Positions 43,809 to 53,251 are shown, numbered from the stretch's first letter. The stretch: 64,000 nt of DNA from Opitutus sp. GAS368 (GCA_945903545.1 CAMDOO010000003.1:28594-92593); one strand, 5' to 3'. Numbers and translations: made by a program. Notes: generated from the sequence alone by a model not told the origin.

Positions 43809-44540
43809 TCAAAGGCTGAGCCGGGTCCGGAACTCGAGGGCCTTGCGCCGGCTGATCTCGATGCGGCCGCCGCCCCTAAGGTCGAGGGCCAGTCCGCCGC
43901 TGAACCAGGGTTCGATTTTCTCGATCCAGCGCAGGTTCACGATCTGCTGGCGGTTGGCCCGGAAGAAGACCGCGGGGTCGAGGCGCTCCTCCATCGCGTT
44001 GAGCGAGCGGAAAAGCAGCGGGTGCTCGGGGCCGAAGTGCACGCGGGTGTAGTTGCCCTCGCTCTCGAGGAGCCGGATCTGGCCCACCTCGACGAACCAG
44101 CAGCGGTCGCCCTCGCGCACGAAGACCCGGTCGGCCGCGGTGAGTCGGCCGGTCGCGGCAGGCTCGATGTCCGGGCCCGTGGCCGGCTGGGCGCGCTCGG
44201 CGATACGGGCGACGGCCTGGGCCAGCCGCGCGGGGTCGATCGGCTTGAGCAGGTAGTCCACCGCGTTCAGCTCAAAGGCCTGCACGGCGAACTCGTCGTG
44301 GGCCGTGGTGAAGATCACGTGGGGCACCGGCGGCTCGAGCGAGGCGAGCAGGTCGAGTCCCGTGCCGCCCGGCATCTGGATGTCGAGGAACACGAGATCG
44401 GGTTTGAGGGCCGCGATCTGCTTGCGCGCCTCTGCGGGGTTGGCGGCTTCGCCGGCGATCGTGACCCCGGGGATCGTCGCCAGCAGCCGGCGGAGTTCGT
44501 TCCGGGCGAGGCGTTCGTCGTCCACCAGCAGGGCATTCAT
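43809..44540 (-). CDS. LytTR-family response regulator
   Basis: 243 residues. Receiver domain: LLVDDERLARNELRRLL, LVFLDIQMPGGTGLDLL (phospho-acceptor D53), TTAHDEFAVQAFELNAVDYL, KPIDPARL. The LytTR DNA-binding domain runs from about 135 (VFVREGDRCWFVEVGQIRLL ... NRQQIVNLRWIEKIEPW). Paired by one-base overlap with the histidine kinase upstream; probably activates the divergent efflux operon (inference). Confidence 0.92.
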   Translation of the reverse strand: MNALLVDDERLARNELRRLLATIPGVTIAGEAANPAEARKQIAALKPDLVFLDIQMPGGTGLDLLASLEPPVPHVIFTTAHDEFAVQAFELNAVDYLLKPIDPARLAQAVARIAERAQPATGPDIEPAATGRLTAADRVFVREGDRCWFVEVGQIRLLESEGNYTRVHFGPEHPLLFRSLNAMEERLDPAVFFRANRQQIVNLRWIEKIEPWFSGGLALDLRGGGRIEISRRKALEFRTRLSL

Positions 44541-45784
44541 CAGGAGAGGGCTGGGGCGGCTGACTGGGGCAGGGGAATGACCACGTCGGCGAGCACGCGC
44601 TCCGACGAGCCGAGGCGGAGGTGCAGCGAGGCGCCGTCACCGAAGAGCAGCCGGAGGCGCTCGGCGGCATTCTTGATCCCGAGCCTCGTGGAGGAGTCCT
44701 CGCCGGGAAATGTGGGTGCAAGCGTGCCGGGATTGGCGACCTCCAGCCGGAGTGCGCCGGCTTCGCGCCACGTGCGGATCACGACCTCGCCGCCCTCGGG
44801 ACGCGGAGCGATGCCGTATTTCACGGCGTTCTCGACCAGGGTCTGCAGCAGCAGGGGAGGCACAGGGAGCATGAGGGTGTCCGGTGCGACCTCGAGCCGG
44901 ATGCGCAACCGGTCCTCGAAGCGGACCTGCTCGAGCGCGAGGTAATCGTTGACGATGCGCAGCTCATCCTCGAGCGGCACCGTCTCGAGTTGGCCGCTCT
45001 GCAGGGCGTAGCGCAGCAGGCCGGCGAGACGCGTCACGGCCCCGCGAGCGCGGGCGGGATCCTCGTCGATCAGGGCGCGGAGCGAGTTGAGCGAGTTGAA
45101 GATGAAATGCGGGTTGACCTGCGACTTCAGGGCGCGGAGCTCGGCTTCCTTGGCGGTCGCGGCGAGCCTGAGTCGCTCGAATTCGGAGCGCGTGAGGCCA
45201 TCCGACAGGTGGTAGAAGAAATAGGCGAACAGCCAGGGGCCGAACATCACGAGGCCCGGCACACAGCGCGACAGGAAGATCATCCCGGGCGTGAACTTGG
45301 CAGCCCAGCCCTCCGGTCCGAGCGGCGCGTCGAGCGCCAAGTGGGCGCCGCTCCAGGCGGCGGCGAGGACTGCGGTCGTGGCCAGGATGCGCGGGATCAG
45401 GGCCCGCCAACCCAGATGTTTCCAGCCCCAGGCCCGGATGGGAATCCGCGCCAGGTGCGTCAGGGTGAAGCCCACGATCAGGCCGGCGACCGGTCGGATG
45501 AAGGAGTTGACGGGAATCTCCTCGAGCGGACGGTTGCGAAAGCTCACGGCGATCAGCGCCAGCAGACCGGGCAGGCCCACCCAGCACACGGCCTGGCAGA
45601 TCAGGTAAAGCCGGCGGTGCTCGGTTTGGGCGCGGTGGTCGTGCAGCTCGCGAGCGTGCTGTAGCCGGGTCAGCAGCAGCCGTCGGACGTGGCGCGGGAG
45701 TTGTTCCGGCACCCCGGCGGGGCAGAGCGAATGTTCCGGGACTGGCATGGCCATGGGATGCAGGTATAGCAGCGTGGCCACCAT
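44540..45784 (-). CDS. LytS/YpdA-type sensor histidine kinase
   Basis: 414 residues from 45784 (45754 also possible). Four hydrophobic helices (WVGLPGLLALIAVSF, VAGLIVGFTLTHLA, ILATTAVLAAAWSG, MFGPWLFAYFFYHLS) precede the His_kinase domain with its phospho-acceptor in SQVNPHFIFNSLNSLRALI and the ATPase N-box PPLLLQTLVENAVKYGI, G-box RLGIKNAAERL. Signal unknown. Coupled to the LytTR regulator. Confidence 0.9.
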   Translation of the reverse strand: MVATLLYLHPMAMPVPEHSLCPAGVPEQLPRHVRRLLLTRLQHARELHDHRAQTEHRRLYLICQAVCWVGLPGLLALIAVSFRNRPLEEIPVNSFIRPVAGLIVGFTLTHLARIPIRAWGWKHLGWRALIPRILATTAVLAAAWSGAHLALDAPLGPEGWAAKFTPGMIFLSRCVPGLVMFGPWLFAYFFYHLSDGLTRSEFERLRLAATAKEAELRALKSQVNPHFIFNSLNSLRALIDEDPARARGAVTRLAGLLRYALQSGQLETVPLEDELRIVNDYLALEQVRFEDRLRIRLEVAPDTLMLPVPPLLLQTLVENAVKYGIAPRPEGGEVVIRTWREAGALRLEVANPGTLAPTFPGEDSSTRLGIKNAAERLRLLFGDGASLHLRLGSSERVLADVVIPLPQSAAPALS

Positions 45785-46006
45785 CCTGACGCAAACCTTG
45801 GAGGAGCGGTCGGGCAGGGCGATGGGCGGCGGCAGGCGGTTCCCTCCGACCGCCGGTCCGCTTGGCGGGCCGTTCGTCCACAAGATTGATGCAACTTTCG
45901 GCCCCTTGCCGCGTACTGAGCAGGATAGATTGCCGCCGGCGCGACTTGCCGGGGCGGTTTATTTAACCAATCTCCTGCCACTTCCGTCGATTCCCACCCT
46001 TTCATC

Positions 46007-47356
46007 ATGTCCTCCCCGTCCACCACCCAACCTCCGCCCGTGCTCGCCGCCCGCAAGAAATCGCCTGCCAAGTGGATCATTCTGGGCGGGCTCGTCGTCA
46101 TTGTCGGCGGTGCCGCCGTGGCGTTCAAATCCAAGTCCGGCGCCAGCGAGGTGATCCCGGTGACCACCGAGAAGGCCATCATCAAGACGATCACCCAGGT
46201 GGTGACGGCGACCGGCAAGGTGCAGCCCGAGAAAGAGGTGAAGATCGCCCCCGAGGTCTCCGGCGAGATCATCGAGCTGCCCTACAAGGAGGGCGCGTCG
46301 GTGAAAAAGGGCGACCTGCTTCTCAAGATCAAACCCGACAACTACAAGTTCCAGGTCGAGCAGTCGGAGGCCGGCCTGGCCGCTGCCAAGGCGTCGGCGG
46401 CAGACAGCCGCGCGCGGCTCGTCAAGGCCGAGGAGGACTTCAAGCGCAACCAGGGCCTGTACGCCGGGAAGAACATCTCCGACGCCGAGTACTCCAGCGC
46501 TGTGGCCACCTACGAGAGCGCCAAGGCTGGCTATGAGAGCGCCATCGCCAGCATCAGCCGCGCGGAGGGCTCCGTCAGCCAGGCCCGCGACCAGCTGGCC
46601 AAAACCATCATCTACTCCCCGATCGACGGGAAGATCAGCGTTCTCAACAATCAGGTGGGTGAGCGCGTCACCGGCACCGGCGGCTACGGCGCCGCCGACC
46701 TGATGCGCGTCGCCGATCTCGAGCACATGGAGCTGCGCGTGAAGGTGAACGAGAACGACATCGTCAACGTGAAGCCCGGCAACCGCGCCGTGATCACGAT
46801 CGATGCCTTCCCCGGCCGGAAGTTCAACGGCCGCGTCTCCGAGATCAGCAACTCCGCCCAGGCCGGCGCCCAGGGTTCCGACGACGTCACCAACTTCCTC
46901 GTCAAGATCGCCATCACCGAGCCCGAGATCCCGCTCCGGCCGGGCATGAGCGCGACGACCGACATCGAGACCCAGACGGTCCAGAACGTCGTGGCCGTGC
47001 CGATCCAGAGCGTGACCGTGCGCGCCGGTTCGCTGACCTCGGAGGAGCTGCAGCAGGAGCAGGCCAAGGTCGCCAAGAACAAGACGGGTGGCGACGTCGA
47101 CGTCGTCGCCGAGAAGGACCAGGCGCGCCGCGACCGCGAGAAGCTCCAGCGCGTGATTTTCGTGAAGTCGGGCGACACCGTGAAGCTGGTGCAGGTCGAG
47201 ACCGGCATCGCCGACCTGACCCACATCGAGGTGAAGAAAGGCCTGAAGTCGGGTGACGAGGTGGTTTCCGGCAGCTATGCCGCGATCTCCCGCCGCCTGA
47301 AGGACGGGTCAAAAGTCAGGCTGGACCAGCCGGCGGGCACCGCGGCGGCCAAGTAA
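46007..47356 (+). CDS. Efflux membrane-fusion protein, MacA-like
   Basis: 449 residues. One membrane helix ([18 protein letters not shown]), then a lipoyl/hairpin MFP body: [38 protein letters not shown], a coiled-coil hairpin around 105-185, and the barrel domain [22 protein letters not shown] Lys/Gln-rich insertion lies at about 345-375. First gene of a MacAB-type operon; spans the periplasm to an outer-membrane channel encoded elsewhere. Confidence 0.88.
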   Translation: MSSPSTTQPPPVLAARKKSPAKWIILGGLVVIVGGAAVAFKSKSGASEVIPVTTEKAIIKTITQVVTATGKVQPEKEVKIAPEVSGEIIELPYKEGASVKKGDLLLKIKPDNYKFQVEQSEAGLAAAKASAADSRARLVKAEEDFKRNQGLYAGKNISDAEYSSAVATYESAKAGYESAIASISRAEGSVSQARDQLAKTIIYSPIDGKISVLNNQVGERVTGTGGYGAADLMRVADLEHMELRVKVNENDIVNVKPGNRAVITIDAFPGRKFNGRVSEISNSAQAGAQGSDDVTNFLVKIAITEPEIPLRPGMSATTDIETQTVQNVVAVPIQSVTVRAGSLTSEELQQEQAKVAKNKTGGDVDVVAEKDQARRDREKLQRVIFVKSGDTVKLVQVETGIADLTHIEVKKGLKSGDEVVSGSYAAISRRLKDGSKVRLDQPAGTAAAK

Positions 47357-47369
47357 GCGGTACCTCGCA

Positions 47370-48098
47370 ATGAGTTCCTCCCTAGCGACAGCCCACGTCC
47401 GCCGTCCGGCGCGCCCGCCCGGCGCCCTGGTCATCGAGATCGAGGGCGTCACCAAGCTCTACCAGATGGGCGAGGAGACGATCCACGCCCTGCGGGGCGT
47501 CTCGCTCCGCATCCACCGCAACGAGTACCTCGCCATCATGGGACCTTCCGGCAGCGGCAAGTCCACCATGATGAACATGCTCGGCTGCCTCGATACGCCC
47601 ACGGCCGGCCGCTACGAGTTCAACCGGAAAAACGTCGCGACCATGACCGACGACGAGCTCGCCGCCATCCGCAACCGCGAGATCGGCTTCGTCTTCCAGA
47701 CCTTCAACCTGCTGCCCCGCGCCGATGCGCTGCGCAATGTCGAGCTGCCCCTGATCTATGCCGGCATCCCGGCCCATGAGCGGCGGGAACGCGCCCGCCA
47801 AGCCCTCGAGCATGTCGGCCTCGGGGACCGCGTCCATCACCGGCCGAACGAATTGTCGGGCGGCCAGCGCCAGCGCGTCGCCATTGCCCGGGCCCTGGTG
47901 AACAGCCCCTCCATCATCCTCGCCGACGAGCCGACCGGTAACCTCGACTCCCGCACCGGCGAGGAGATCATGGCCCTCTTCGAGACCCTCTACGACCAGG
48001 GCAACACCATCATCGTGGTGACCCATGAGGAAGACATCGCCGCCCACGCCCGCCGGGTCGTGCGCCTTCGCGACGGCCTGATCGAATCGGATCGGTGA
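47370..48098 (+). CDS. ABC transporter ATPase, MacB/LolD type
   Basis: 242 residues: [12 protein letters not shown] (Walker A), [56 protein letters not shown] (Walker B), [18 protein letters not shown]. Serves the two permeases downstream. TGA lies in the first bases of a palindrome arm. Confidence 0.92.
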   Translation: MSSSLATAHVRRPARPPGALVIEIEGVTKLYQMGEETIHALRGVSLRIHRNEYLAIMGPSGSGKSTMMNMLGCLDTPTAGRYEFNRKNVATMTDDELAAIRNREIGFVFQTFNLLPRADALRNVELPLIYAGIPAHERRERARQALEHVGLGDRVHHRPNELSGGQRQRVAIARALVNSPSIILADEPTGNLDSRTGEEIMALFETLYDQGNTIIVVTHEEDIAAHARRVVRLRDGLIESDR

Positions 48099-48284
48099 TT
48101 TTGGATTTTCGATTCTCAATTTTCGACTGCTGATGAACCCACACGCTCAAGACCTCGGCTGGATCCTCCGGGGCCACGTCGGTTGCTTGCCCCGGCACGC
48201 CTCCGGGGCGTTGCTGACGCGAGCGCCTGGCCTGCTCTCAGGCTGGATGCGTCGTTCGGAATCGAGAATCGAGAATCCAAAATC
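48097..48284. repeat. Palindrome of the GATTTTGGATTTTCGATT family (cassette without recognised gene)
   Basis: Arms 48097-48121 (GATTTTGGATTTTCGATTCT) and 48260-48284 (inverse). They start within the ATPase stop codon and end 10 bases before the permease ATG. A 54-residue frame between them is described separately. The same family bounds the four-helix-bundle gene at 49555-49962. Confidence 0.7.
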
Positions 48285-48297
48285 CCAAATCCGATGA
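48133..48297 (+). CDS. Small open frame inside a palindrome, coupled to the permease
   Basis: 54 residues (MNPHAQDLGWILRGHVG... to ...SRIENPKSQIR). The end is encoded by the palindrome arm and the TGA overlaps the next ATG (ATGA at 48294-48297), just as for the four-helix-bundle gene, whose arm-encoded end reads KSRIQNQKSAA. No similarity recognised; may be translated only for coupling, or be spurious. Confidence 0.3.
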   Translation: MNPHAQDLGWILRGHVGCLPRHASGALLTRAPGLLSGWMRRSESRIENPKSQIR

Positions 48298-49544
48298 CGA
48301 CCCTCGGCTACGAGTTCACCGAGTCCGTGCGGATCGCGTTTGCGCAGATCCGGGCGAACAAGCTGCGCTCCCTGCTCACCGCCCTGGGGGTGATCATTGG
48401 GATCGTGGCGGTGACGCTGATGGGCACCGCGATCAAAGGCATCGATGTCAGCTTCCAAAACAGCCTGGCGATTCTCGGCGACGACATCCTCTACATCGAG
48501 AAATGGCCCTGGGCCCGCACCGATGACTGGTGGAACTACCAGAACCGTCCGCCCGTCCGCCTCGAACAGGCCGAGGCGCTCAATCGCGTGATCGAGGCGA
48601 CCCCGCGGTCGCAGCTCGAGGTGGCCGTGCCGGTGATCAACCGGAACACAACGGTCAAGCTGGGCGGCAACCGGGTGACCGGAGTGCGCACCTTGGGCAC
48701 GACCGGCGACTATGCCCGCACGGCGACGTTTGATTTGTCCGAGGGCCGGCTCTTCAACGACGCCGAGGCGCAGTCCGGCCGGCTGGTCTGCGTGCTGGGT
48801 GCCGACGTGGCCGACACGATCCTGCCCGGCATCTCGCCGCTCGGCCAGACCGTGCTGATCAACGACCAGCCGTTCATGGTCATCGGCCTGCTGGCCAAGC
48901 AGGGCTCGTTCCTCGGGCTCTTCAGTCTGGACAACCAGGTCGTGATCCCGGTGACGGCCTTCAAGCGGTTCTTCGGCACCCAGGCCGGGGTGCAGCTCCG
49001 GGTGAAGATCCGCGACAAGAACCAGCGCGTGGCCGCGATCGACGAGCTGGTCGGCGCCATGCGGCGGGTGCGCGCGCAGCTGCCCGGCGAGCGCGACAAT
49101 TTCTCGATCAACGAGCAGCAGGCGTTCAAGGCCCAGCTCGACCCGATCAAGAGCGGCATCGCGCTGGTGGGCCTGTTCATCACGGGTCTCTCGCTCTTTG
49201 TGGGCGCGATCGGCATCATGAACATCACGTTCGTGAGCGTGAAGGAGCGCACGAAGGAGATCGGCACGCGCAAGGCGCTGGGTGCCCGGCGGCGGACGAT
49301 CCTCCTGCAGTTCCTGATCGAGGCCGTGGCCATCTGTGCGGTTGGGGGCCTGGTCGGGCTGGCGCTGACCTTTGGCATCTGCCAGATCGCGGCGGTCGCC
49401 GTGCCGGCATTTCCCATCGTGTTCTCGTTTAGCCTGGTCCTGATCAGCATGGCCGTCTCGATCATCACGGGGATCGTTTCCGGTTTCGCACCGGCCCTCG
49501 GCGCCTCGCGCCTCGATCCGGTGGTCGCCCTGCGCTACGAATGA
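48294..49544 (+). CDS. MacB-type ABC permease (FtsX family), first copy
   Basis: 416 residues: N-terminal helix after RANKLRSLLTALGVIIGIVA, a MacB periplasmic domain (about 55-270) and three FtsX helices at the end (IALVGLFITGLSLFVGAIGI, IEAVAICAVGGLVGLAL, FSFSLVLISMAVSIITG). KERTKEIGTRKALGARRRTI coupling helix. Works with the ATPase as half of a MacB-like transporter; a second copy is at 49969. Confidence 0.9.
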   Translation: MTTLGYEFTESVRIAFAQIRANKLRSLLTALGVIIGIVAVTLMGTAIKGIDVSFQNSLAILGDDILYIEKWPWARTDDWWNYQNRPPVRLEQAEALNRVIEATPRSQLEVAVPVINRNTTVKLGGNRVTGVRTLGTTGDYARTATFDLSEGRLFNDAEAQSGRLVCVLGADVADTILPGISPLGQTVLINDQPFMVIGLLAKQGSFLGLFSLDNQVVIPVTAFKRFFGTQAGVQLRVKIRDKNQRVAAIDELVGAMRRVRAQLPGERDNFSINEQQAFKAQLDPIKSGIALVGLFITGLSLFVGAIGIMNITFVSVKERTKEIGTRKALGARRRTILLQFLIEAVAICAVGGLVGLALTFGICQIAAVAVPAFPIVFSFSLVLISMAVSIITGIVSGFAPALGASRLDPVVALRYE

Positions 49545-49554
49545 CGACAATTTT

Positions 49555-49962
49555 GATTTTTGATTCTAGATTTTCGATTTCCGCCATGACTGAGAGTGAA
49601 CTTAAGCGACGTACCAAGGACTTCGCGTTGCGGATATTGAAGCTGATTGATTCCCTCCCGGAATCACGATCAGGCCGGATCCTTGCCAACCAGCTTGGCC
49701 GGTCGGCTAAGTCGGTTGGCGCCAACTACCGTGCTGTCTGCAGGTCACGATCGGCCGCGGAAATGATTTCGAAACTGGCCGTCGTAGAGGAGGAGGCGGA
49801 TGAATCAGCGTACTGGTTGGAACTGATTGGTGACCACGGCCTGTTGCCGGTGCAAAAAGTTGAGGCACGGCATCAGGAAGCAGGAGAGTTGACCGCCATC
49901 ATGGTCGCATCGCGAAAGACCCTGGCTCGAAATCAAAAATCGAGAATCCAGAATCAAAAATC
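49555..49962. mobile_element. Palindrome-bounded cassette carrying a four-helix-bundle gene
   Basis: Arms of 26 bases: 49555-49580 (GATTTTTGATTCTAGATTTT...) and 49937-49962 (inverse), 24 of 26 matched. It sits between two permease genes of one operon and contributes the last residues of the internal gene. No transposase. Relation to 23S rRNA intervening sequences, which encode the same protein family, is inference. Confidence 0.6.
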
Positions 49963-49972
49963 CGCCGCATGA
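49586..49972 (+). CDS. Four-helix-bundle protein (23S rRNA IVS-protein family)
   Basis: 128 residues. KDFALRILKLIDSLPESRSG start, LANQLGRSAKSVGANYRAVC, MISKLAVVEEEADESAYWLELI and TAIMVASRKTLA mark the four helices of the TIGR02436/S23-like family known from rRNA intervening sequences. Function unknown. The C-terminus (KSRIQNQKSAA) comes from the palindrome arm. TGA overlaps the next ATG (ATGA at 49969-49972), so it is coupled to the second permease. Confidence 0.85.
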   Translation: MTESELKRRTKDFALRILKLIDSLPESRSGRILANQLGRSAKSVGANYRAVCRSRSAAEMISKLAVVEEEADESAYWLELIGDHGLLPVQKVEARHQEAGELTAIMVASRKTLARNQKSRIQNQKSAA

Positions 49973-51204
49973 TCTTCACCGAAATCATCATGATGGCGCT
50001 CGGGTCGCTGGGCGTGAACAAGCTGCGTTCCGGGCTCACGATGCTCGGTATCACCATCGGCGTGTTCTCGGTCATCGGCGTGATGACGGCGGTGTCGGCC
50101 CTGCGCGGTTCGGTGGAGTCCGGGCTGAGCGCCCTCGGTTCCGACACTTTTCAGTTCGTGAAGCGCGCCAATTCATTCGGGCCGCCGGACAGCGCGACCG
50201 GCCGGAAGCTGGCCCAGCGTCGCGATATCACCCTGGCCCAGGCGACCCGCTACGTGCAGATGATGGAAGGGGCGGCGACCGTGGCCATCACCGCTGCCTC
50301 GGGCGGCGCGCAGGCCCTTTATGAGGGACGCAAGACCCAGGCCAATGTCAGCCTCGTCGGGACCAATGAGAATTACCTCGGGGCGAACAAGTTCACCCTC
50401 GAGTCCGGGCGCAACCTGACGCCTGACGATGTCGACTTCGCTCGCCCCGTGGCGATCATCGGCCAGGATCTGGTCACGCGCCTCTTTCCCTCCGAGTCGC
50501 CGCTCGACAAGCGGGTCACCATCCGCGGGCGCGTCTACACGGTGATTGGGATCCTCGCCACGAAGGGCTCGGCGTTCGGCCAGAGCCAGGATGCGGTTGC
50601 GATGATCCCGGTGACGCGGTTCCTGAGCAACTACGGTTCGCGCAACCGCTCGCTGACCCTCTCAACGCAGGCCCCGACCCAGGAGTTTTATAACGACACG
50701 ATCGATCGGGCGATCACGGCGATGCGTGCGGTGCGCGGCCTGAAGGCGGAGGACGACAACGACTTCGACCTGTCCTCGAACGATTCCCTGATCGCGGCGT
50801 TTGCGACGGTGGCGGACACCCTGCAGCTCGGCTCACTGGCGATCAGCGCCATCGCCTTGGTGGCGGCGGGCGTGGGCATCATGAACATCATGCTGGTGAG
50901 CGTGACCGAGCGCACGAAGGAGATCGGCGTGAGGAAGTCGATTGGCGCGCGGAAGAAGACAATTCTCCTGCAGTTCCTGATCGAGTCGGTCGTGATCTCG
51001 CTTGCCGGGGGACTTTTGGGAATCTTGTTGGGTGTGCTCGGCGGCAACGCCGTGGCGCTCGCCCTGAGCGCGACGGTGGTTTTTCCCTGGAACTGGGCGC
51101 TCGCCGGCCTCGGCGTCTGCTCGGCCATCGGCGTGGGTTTCGGTTTTTACCCGGCTTGGAAGGCTGCTTCGCTCGATCCGATCGAGGCCCTGCGGTTCGA
51201 ATAA
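49969..51204 (+). CDS. MacB-type ABC permease (FtsX family), second copy
   Basis: 411 residues with the same layout as the first copy: NKLRSGLTMLGITIGVFSVI helix, periplasmic domain, three C-terminal helices (LGSLAISAIALVAAGVGIMN, SLAGGLLGILLGVLGGNAVA, WALAGLGVCSAIGVGFGF) and TERTKEIGVRKSIGARKKTI. The two permeases are probably a heterodimer with the shared ATPase. Confidence 0.9.
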   Translation: MIFTEIIMMALGSLGVNKLRSGLTMLGITIGVFSVIGVMTAVSALRGSVESGLSALGSDTFQFVKRANSFGPPDSATGRKLAQRRDITLAQATRYVQMMEGAATVAITAASGGAQALYEGRKTQANVSLVGTNENYLGANKFTLESGRNLTPDDVDFARPVAIIGQDLVTRLFPSESPLDKRVTIRGRVYTVIGILATKGSAFGQSQDAVAMIPVTRFLSNYGSRNRSLTLSTQAPTQEFYNDTIDRAITAMRAVRGLKAEDDNDFDLSSNDSLIAAFATVADTLQLGSLAISAIALVAAGVGIMNIMLVSVTERTKEIGVRKSIGARKKTILLQFLIESVVISLAGGLLGILLGVLGGNAVALALSATVVFPWNWALAGLGVCSAIGVGFGFYPAWKAASLDPIEALRFE

Positions 51205-51350
51205 GCTCGATTGCGGGTTTCGGGAGGGGCCGACCTCCGGGCGGCCCGCCGTGACGTCAGGCCCTGCCTTGAGCCGGACGTTCCGGACCTGTTTCCGGGC
51301 TTTCAACTTGCACCTGCGGACTTTCAACTGGCGGCAGTCCCTGCCGCCCC

Positions 51351-52343
51351 ATGCCCCACATTCCCGCCGCCGACCGTTACGCCAATCCCGCGCTCTACCG
51401 GGCCTGCGGGCGGAGCGGGCTGAAGCTACCGCGGCTCTCGCTGGGGTTCTGGCACTACTTTGGTGACGACGCCGATCCGGTGGCCGGGCGCGCGCTGATC
51501 CTGAAGGCCTTTGACCTCGGGATCACGCACTTCGACCTCGCGAATGCGTACGGTCCGCCACGCGGCGCGGCGGAGACCAATTTCGGGCGCGTACTGCACG
51601 GGGACCTCGCGGCGCATCGCGATGAGCTGATCATCTCGACCAAGGCCGGCTACAAGGGGTGGGAGGGACCCTACGGCGACTGGGGCTCGCGGAAGAACAT
51701 GCTCGCCTCGCTCGACCAGTCGCTGCGGCGGCTCGGGGTGGAGTACGTGGACATTTATTACTCGCACCGGCCCGACCCCGACACGCCGCTCGAGGAGACG
51801 ATGGGGGCGCTGGCGCACGCGGTCCGGAGCGGGAAAGCGCTGTATGTCGGGCTGTCCAATTATTCGCCTGAGCAGACCACCCGGGCCGCCGCGCTCCTGC
51901 GCGAGCTCGGCGCGCCGTGCCTCATCCACCAGCCGCGCTACAGCATGTACGAGCGCGGGGTGGAAAAAGGGCTGCTCGAGGTGCTGGCCCGCGAGGGCAT
52001 CGGCGCGATCGTCTTTTCCCCGCTCGCGCAGGGCGTCCTCACCAACCGCTATGTCAACGGCATCCCGGCCGATGCCCGGGCGGCGCGCGACCCGCGTTTC
52101 CTCAAGCCGGAGCACATCACGCCGGCCAAGCTGGCGCAGGTGCGGCAGCTGGACGCGCTGGCGAAGGCGCGGGGCCAGTCGCTCGCCCAGATGGCCTTGG
52201 CGTGGGTGCTGCGCCAGCCGGTCGTGACGTCGGCCCTGATCGGCGCGAGTCAGCCGGCACAGCTCGAGGAAAACCTCGGGGCCCTGCAGGGCGCGGCCCT
52301 CACCGCGGCGGAGCTGGCGGAGATCGACCGGATCCTATTATGA
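51351..52343 (+). CDS. Aldo/keto reductase, YghZ/Gpr type
   Basis: 330 residues. RYANPALYRACGRSGLKLPR, LGITHFDLANAYGPPRGAAE (catalytic D and Y), STKAGYKGWEGPYGDWGSRK (K), VDIYYSHRPDPDTPLEETMG (H), then NYSPEQT and SALIGASQPAQLEENL. The GYKGW...GDWGSRKN block is typical of L-glyceraldehyde-3-phosphate reductases (YghZ, AKR14). Confidence 0.9.
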   Translation: MPHIPAADRYANPALYRACGRSGLKLPRLSLGFWHYFGDDADPVAGRALILKAFDLGITHFDLANAYGPPRGAAETNFGRVLHGDLAAHRDELIISTKAGYKGWEGPYGDWGSRKNMLASLDQSLRRLGVEYVDIYYSHRPDPDTPLEETMGALAHAVRSGKALYVGLSNYSPEQTTRAAALLRELGAPCLIHQPRYSMYERGVEKGLLEVLAREGIGAIVFSPLAQGVLTNRYVNGIPADARAARDPRFLKPEHITPAKLAQVRQLDALAKARGQSLAQMALAWVLRQPVVTSALIGASQPAQLEENLGALQGAALTAAELAEIDRILL

Positions 52344-52345
52344 GT

Positions 52346-52495
52346 GGCCGCAAAAAGGCGCAGAAGGCGCAAAAATGAGGATCCATCATCGCGGGTGAGG
52401 GCACCCCGCCTACATCTTGATCTCATGGTGTAGTCCGGGTGCCCTCACCCGGAAATCCGTGCAGGTATTTGCGCCTTCTGCGCTTTTTTGCGGCC
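52346..52495. repeat. Near-perfect palindrome with nested REP-like pair
   Basis: Outer arms 52346-52373 (GGCCGCAAAAAGGCGCAGAA...) and 52468-52495 (inverse) agree at 27 of 28 bases. Between them is an inverted pair built on GGGTGAGGGCACCCCGCCTAC (two pieces) and TGTAGTCCGGGTGCCCTCAC. The left arm begins 2 bases after the AKR stop; the right ends 18 bases before the RsmE GTG. Confidence 0.7.
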
Positions 52496-52513
52496 ATCCC
52501 TTTTCGAAACGAC

Positions 52514-53251
52514 GTGAACCTGATCCTCTTTGAGCCTGCCGAGACCGCATTTCCCTTGCCGCGCTCCGATCCCCGGGCCGTGCACTTGACCGACGTCCTG
52601 CGCCGCCAGCCCGGCGATACCTTCGACGCCGGCCTGGTCAACGGACCGCGGGGCAAGGGCACGTTGGTCCGGGTGGGGGAGCGGGAGCTGGAACTGGCCT
52701 TCACTTGGGGCGCGCCGCCCGCGGTGTTGGAGCCCTTGCAGTTGCTTATCGGGCTGCCGCGGCCGCAGACGGCGCGGAAGATCCTGCAGGAAGCGGCGGC
52801 GCTCGGCGTGGCCCGGATGGAGTTCTTTGGCTCGGAAAAGGGCGAAGGCAGCTACGCGGGCAGCTCGCTCTGGAGCACCGGGGAGTGGCGCCGGCACTTG
52901 TTGGCGGGGGCGGCGCAGGCGTTCGACACCCGACTGCCGGAAGTGGCGACCGGAAGGGGCCTCGCGGAGGCGATCGGACGTCTGCCCAAGACAGGGTGCC
53001 GCCTCGCGCTCGACAATTATGAGGCGACACAGGTGCTTGGGCCGGAGGCATTCGGGGCCGCCGGTGCTCAATCCGGACCGGAAGTCACCCTCGCCTTGGG
53101 TTCGGAGCGGGGGTGGTCCGCGGCCGAGCGCAACCTGCTCCGGGCGGAAGGCTTCATCCTGGTGCATCTCGGGGTGCGGGTGCTCCGGGTGGAGACCGCG
53201 GTGGTGGCGGCGGTGACCCTCGCGCGCTCAGCCCGGGGGTGGCTGGGGTGA
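52514..53251 (+). CDS. rsmE: 16S rRNA (uracil1498-N3)-methyltransferase
   Basis: 245 residues from GTG 52514 (VNLILFEPAE). RAVHLTDVLRRQPGDTFDAG PUA-like domain, then the SPOUT domain: KILQEAAALGVARMEFFGSE, WRRHLLAGAAQAFDTRLPEV, LALGSERGWSAAERNLL and VLRVETAVVAAVTL. Modifies U1498 in the decoding region. Confidence 0.92.
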   Translation: MNLILFEPAETAFPLPRSDPRAVHLTDVLRRQPGDTFDAGLVNGPRGKGTLVRVGERELELAFTWGAPPAVLEPLQLLIGLPRPQTARKILQEAAALGVARMEFFGSEKGEGSYAGSSLWSTGEWRRHLLAGAAQAFDTRLPEVATGRGLAEAIGRLPKTGCRLALDNYEATQVLGPEAFGAAGAQSGPEVTLALGSERGWSAAERNLLRAEGFILVHLGVRVLRVETAVVAAVTLARSARGWLG

